Positions 62,531 to 64,000 of a stretch of 64,000 bases of DNA are shown here, piece by piece. The position numbers were made by a program, and so were the translations under genes. This DNA is from Serilophus lunatus. Taxonomy: Eukaryota; Chordata; Aves; Passeriformes; Eurylaimidae. The notes under the pieces were generated by a model, which worked only from the letters and a program-made list of their open reading frames with translations, was not told the DNA's origin and did not search any database. The first letter of the stretch is position 1; each line of letters starts with the position of its first letter. The stretch lies in the NCBI GenBank assembly GCA_013399895.1, contig VXBA01006133.1:124001-188000 (forward strand). Direction: 5' to 3'.

Positions 62531-63679
62531 CAATTTAATATCTTATGAATAAGTGCAATATCTGTTTAGTGGTAGTATTTTTCTTTAATTGGAATAAAGA
62601 GAATATTTTCTTGCTTGTATTAAGTAATAATATTAAAAAGTAATGTTTCAATTCTGATATTGAAACATGCCTACTATTGTGATACCTGATTATTTTTGTA
62701 CATATCATAATCATGCATGTTGATTCCTTGAGCCAGAGGTTAACCATTAGTCCATGGAAATGGAGACTAAGCCCTAAACCAGAATTTTAAAGAAAAATAA
62801 TGTAAAAGTACCTAGATTTTTTTATAAAGACAGGTTAGTGCTGCAAATTTTTAGAGACAAGTTCAATATATGTGACTGTAGTATCTAGAATGAAAATGCA
62901 ACTAAATTATGATTTATAATCCTTTCTTAACTGTATTCTTCATCTATTTTTAGCAGATATGTTACTGATTGTATCAAGCAGTAATGAAAGCAACATGAAT
63001 CTAGTTCATCTGTACAACCAGCAACAGTATTTAATCAAATCTTGGAAAAAAATATTAGAAGGGACACTTTGATCAGGCCACCTTTCCCCATTTAAAGACA
63101 GCCCCTAGTTTTGGCTCTCTTCGGAAAGAAATGGAGTCATTATCTAGGGATATATGTACTAAAAGGTAAATAATCATATGTTAAAACACAATACCTCCAA
63201 GCAGCAACATTATAGTGAAATCCCTGATGTTTTTATATAGTTTGCTTTCTCAGAGCATAATATAGTCCAAAAGCGCAGGGAATTATCAGTGGTTCCTAAT
63301 TACATTTTTAATGGTAAATTACTCTATGAAAGCTAATATAAGTAAGAAAAAACATAATTAAACCTTTTATGTTTTTATCAGTCAGAAGTCTTCAGTACTT
63401 TTTCTTGAGGTATTAGTCTCAGCAGTAGAAGAAATCATTTTGGATAAGTTTCTTGTAGATTTCGCAGATGCAGAACAGTATTTGCAGGGTGGGAGAAAAT
63501 GAAGCAGGGCTCATGGAACAGCAATGTCTCTCTGATTAAAGTAACTGCATTTCAGAATTGAAAGAAACCCTACTTTTAGAGGCATTCAATTCATTAAGCC
63601 TGATGCATGTTGTTGCTGCAAGTAAGGCAGGAACATCTAGTTTTTCAGGAATTTTATATACCACTAGGTCTTCAGGCCA

Positions 63680-64000
63680 GCAAAAGGGATTGGCATAAAG
63701 AGCTGTGACTCTTCATCCTGGAGAAAAGAGAGCTCAAGGGACTCTTACCCATGTGCATAAATTCCTGGCAGGGAAAAGTAAAGATGGAGACAGAGTCTTC
63801 TCAGTGGTACACAGAGACAGGAAAAATTGCAAAAGACACAAATAGGAATGCAAGAAATTTCGTTTATTCCTAAGGGAAATAATTTTTTCTATGATGTGGT
63901 CAAACACTGGAATAAGTTTCCCGGGAAGACAGTGGAGTATATATCCCTGGAGATATTCAAAACTCAACTGGGTATGGCCCCGTTCAGTGTCCTGTCGGTG
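63680..64000 (+). mobile_element. CR1 LINE fragment running off the right edge
   Basis: Decayed sense CR1. 'ctgtgactcttcatcctggagaaaagag' corresponds to the end of the ORF2 coding region. It is followed by 'cacagagacaggaaaaattg', 'gtcaaacactggaataagtttccc' and 'ccctggagatattcaaaact'. The 3' tail lies beyond the window. The minus-strand 77-aa frame here is antisense noise. Confidence 0.75.

Larger units (their letters stand above)
57471..63679. other. Unique AT-rich intergenic DNA
   Basis: Six kilobases with no recognisable gene or transposon. Contains a perfect 12-bp inverted repeat at 58278-58307 and a weak CTCF-like site at 62511-62530. Confidence 0.6.

Noticed and set aside
1..64000. CRISPR arrays, bacterial operons, rRNA or functional tRNA genes
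   Set aside because: No regularly spaced repeats, no ribosome-binding or operon structure; the only tRNA-like sequences are SINE-type relics.

Overview
This window looks like nuclear DNA from a songbird (oscine passerine). The sequence is AT-rich and intergenic, with no bacterial gene organisation. It carries several diverged CR1 LINE copies and many avian ERVL/ERVK-style long terminal repeats (LTRs). At 8908-9048 it has a SINE with a tRNA-Ile-like head and a CR1-like tail, an arrangement I know from zebra finch (TguSINE1). Family names are from memory of avian repeat libraries and were not searched. There is a 245-base assembly gap at 44330-44574 and a single unresolved base at 29611.

No protein-coding gene could be recognised. 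The open frames fall into three groups: relics of CR1 reverse transcriptase, accidental frames inside GC-rich LTRs, and short chance frames in AT-rich DNA. The best candidate for an unrecognised exon is on the minus strand at about 31.1 kb: a very strong splice acceptor, 45 open codons, a stop and an AATAAA. It matches no family I know and is offered only as a lead.

Layout: 0-2.5 kb has a probable minus-strand LTR (683-1060) and the 3' part of an ERVL LTR (1990-2479). 2.5-13 kb is mostly unique, with an old tRNA-like SINE candidate (about 6.3 kb) and the TguSINE1-like element. 13-14.5 kb is a 5'-truncated, broken CR1. 14.8-15.7 kb holds a CR1 tail and a probable LTR. 19.5-22.6 kb is a CR1 cluster: one minus-strand copy head-to-head with a plus-strand copy, the latter split by a 638-bp solo LTR and followed directly by another CR1 tail. 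23.4-35.4 kb is unique AT-rich DNA. 35.45-37.15 kb is a GC-rich 1.7-kb LTR-like element. 44.2-49.2 kb holds four LTRs in 5 kb. 51.7-52.3 kb is a CR1. 54.25-55.73 kb is a GC-rich LTR-like element with a perfect 5-bp target-site duplication. 57.1-57.5 kb is an unexplained GC-rich patch. The rest is unique until a CR1 at the right edge.

Most of the window's history is therefore retrotransposon insertion into a gene-poor region. The points most worth checking are the CTCF-like motifs carried by the two GC-rich LTR elements, the nested and head-to-head CR1 locus, the candidate terminal exon at 31.1 kb, and the tRNA-like element at 6.3 kb. I found no clearly novel multi-gene system.
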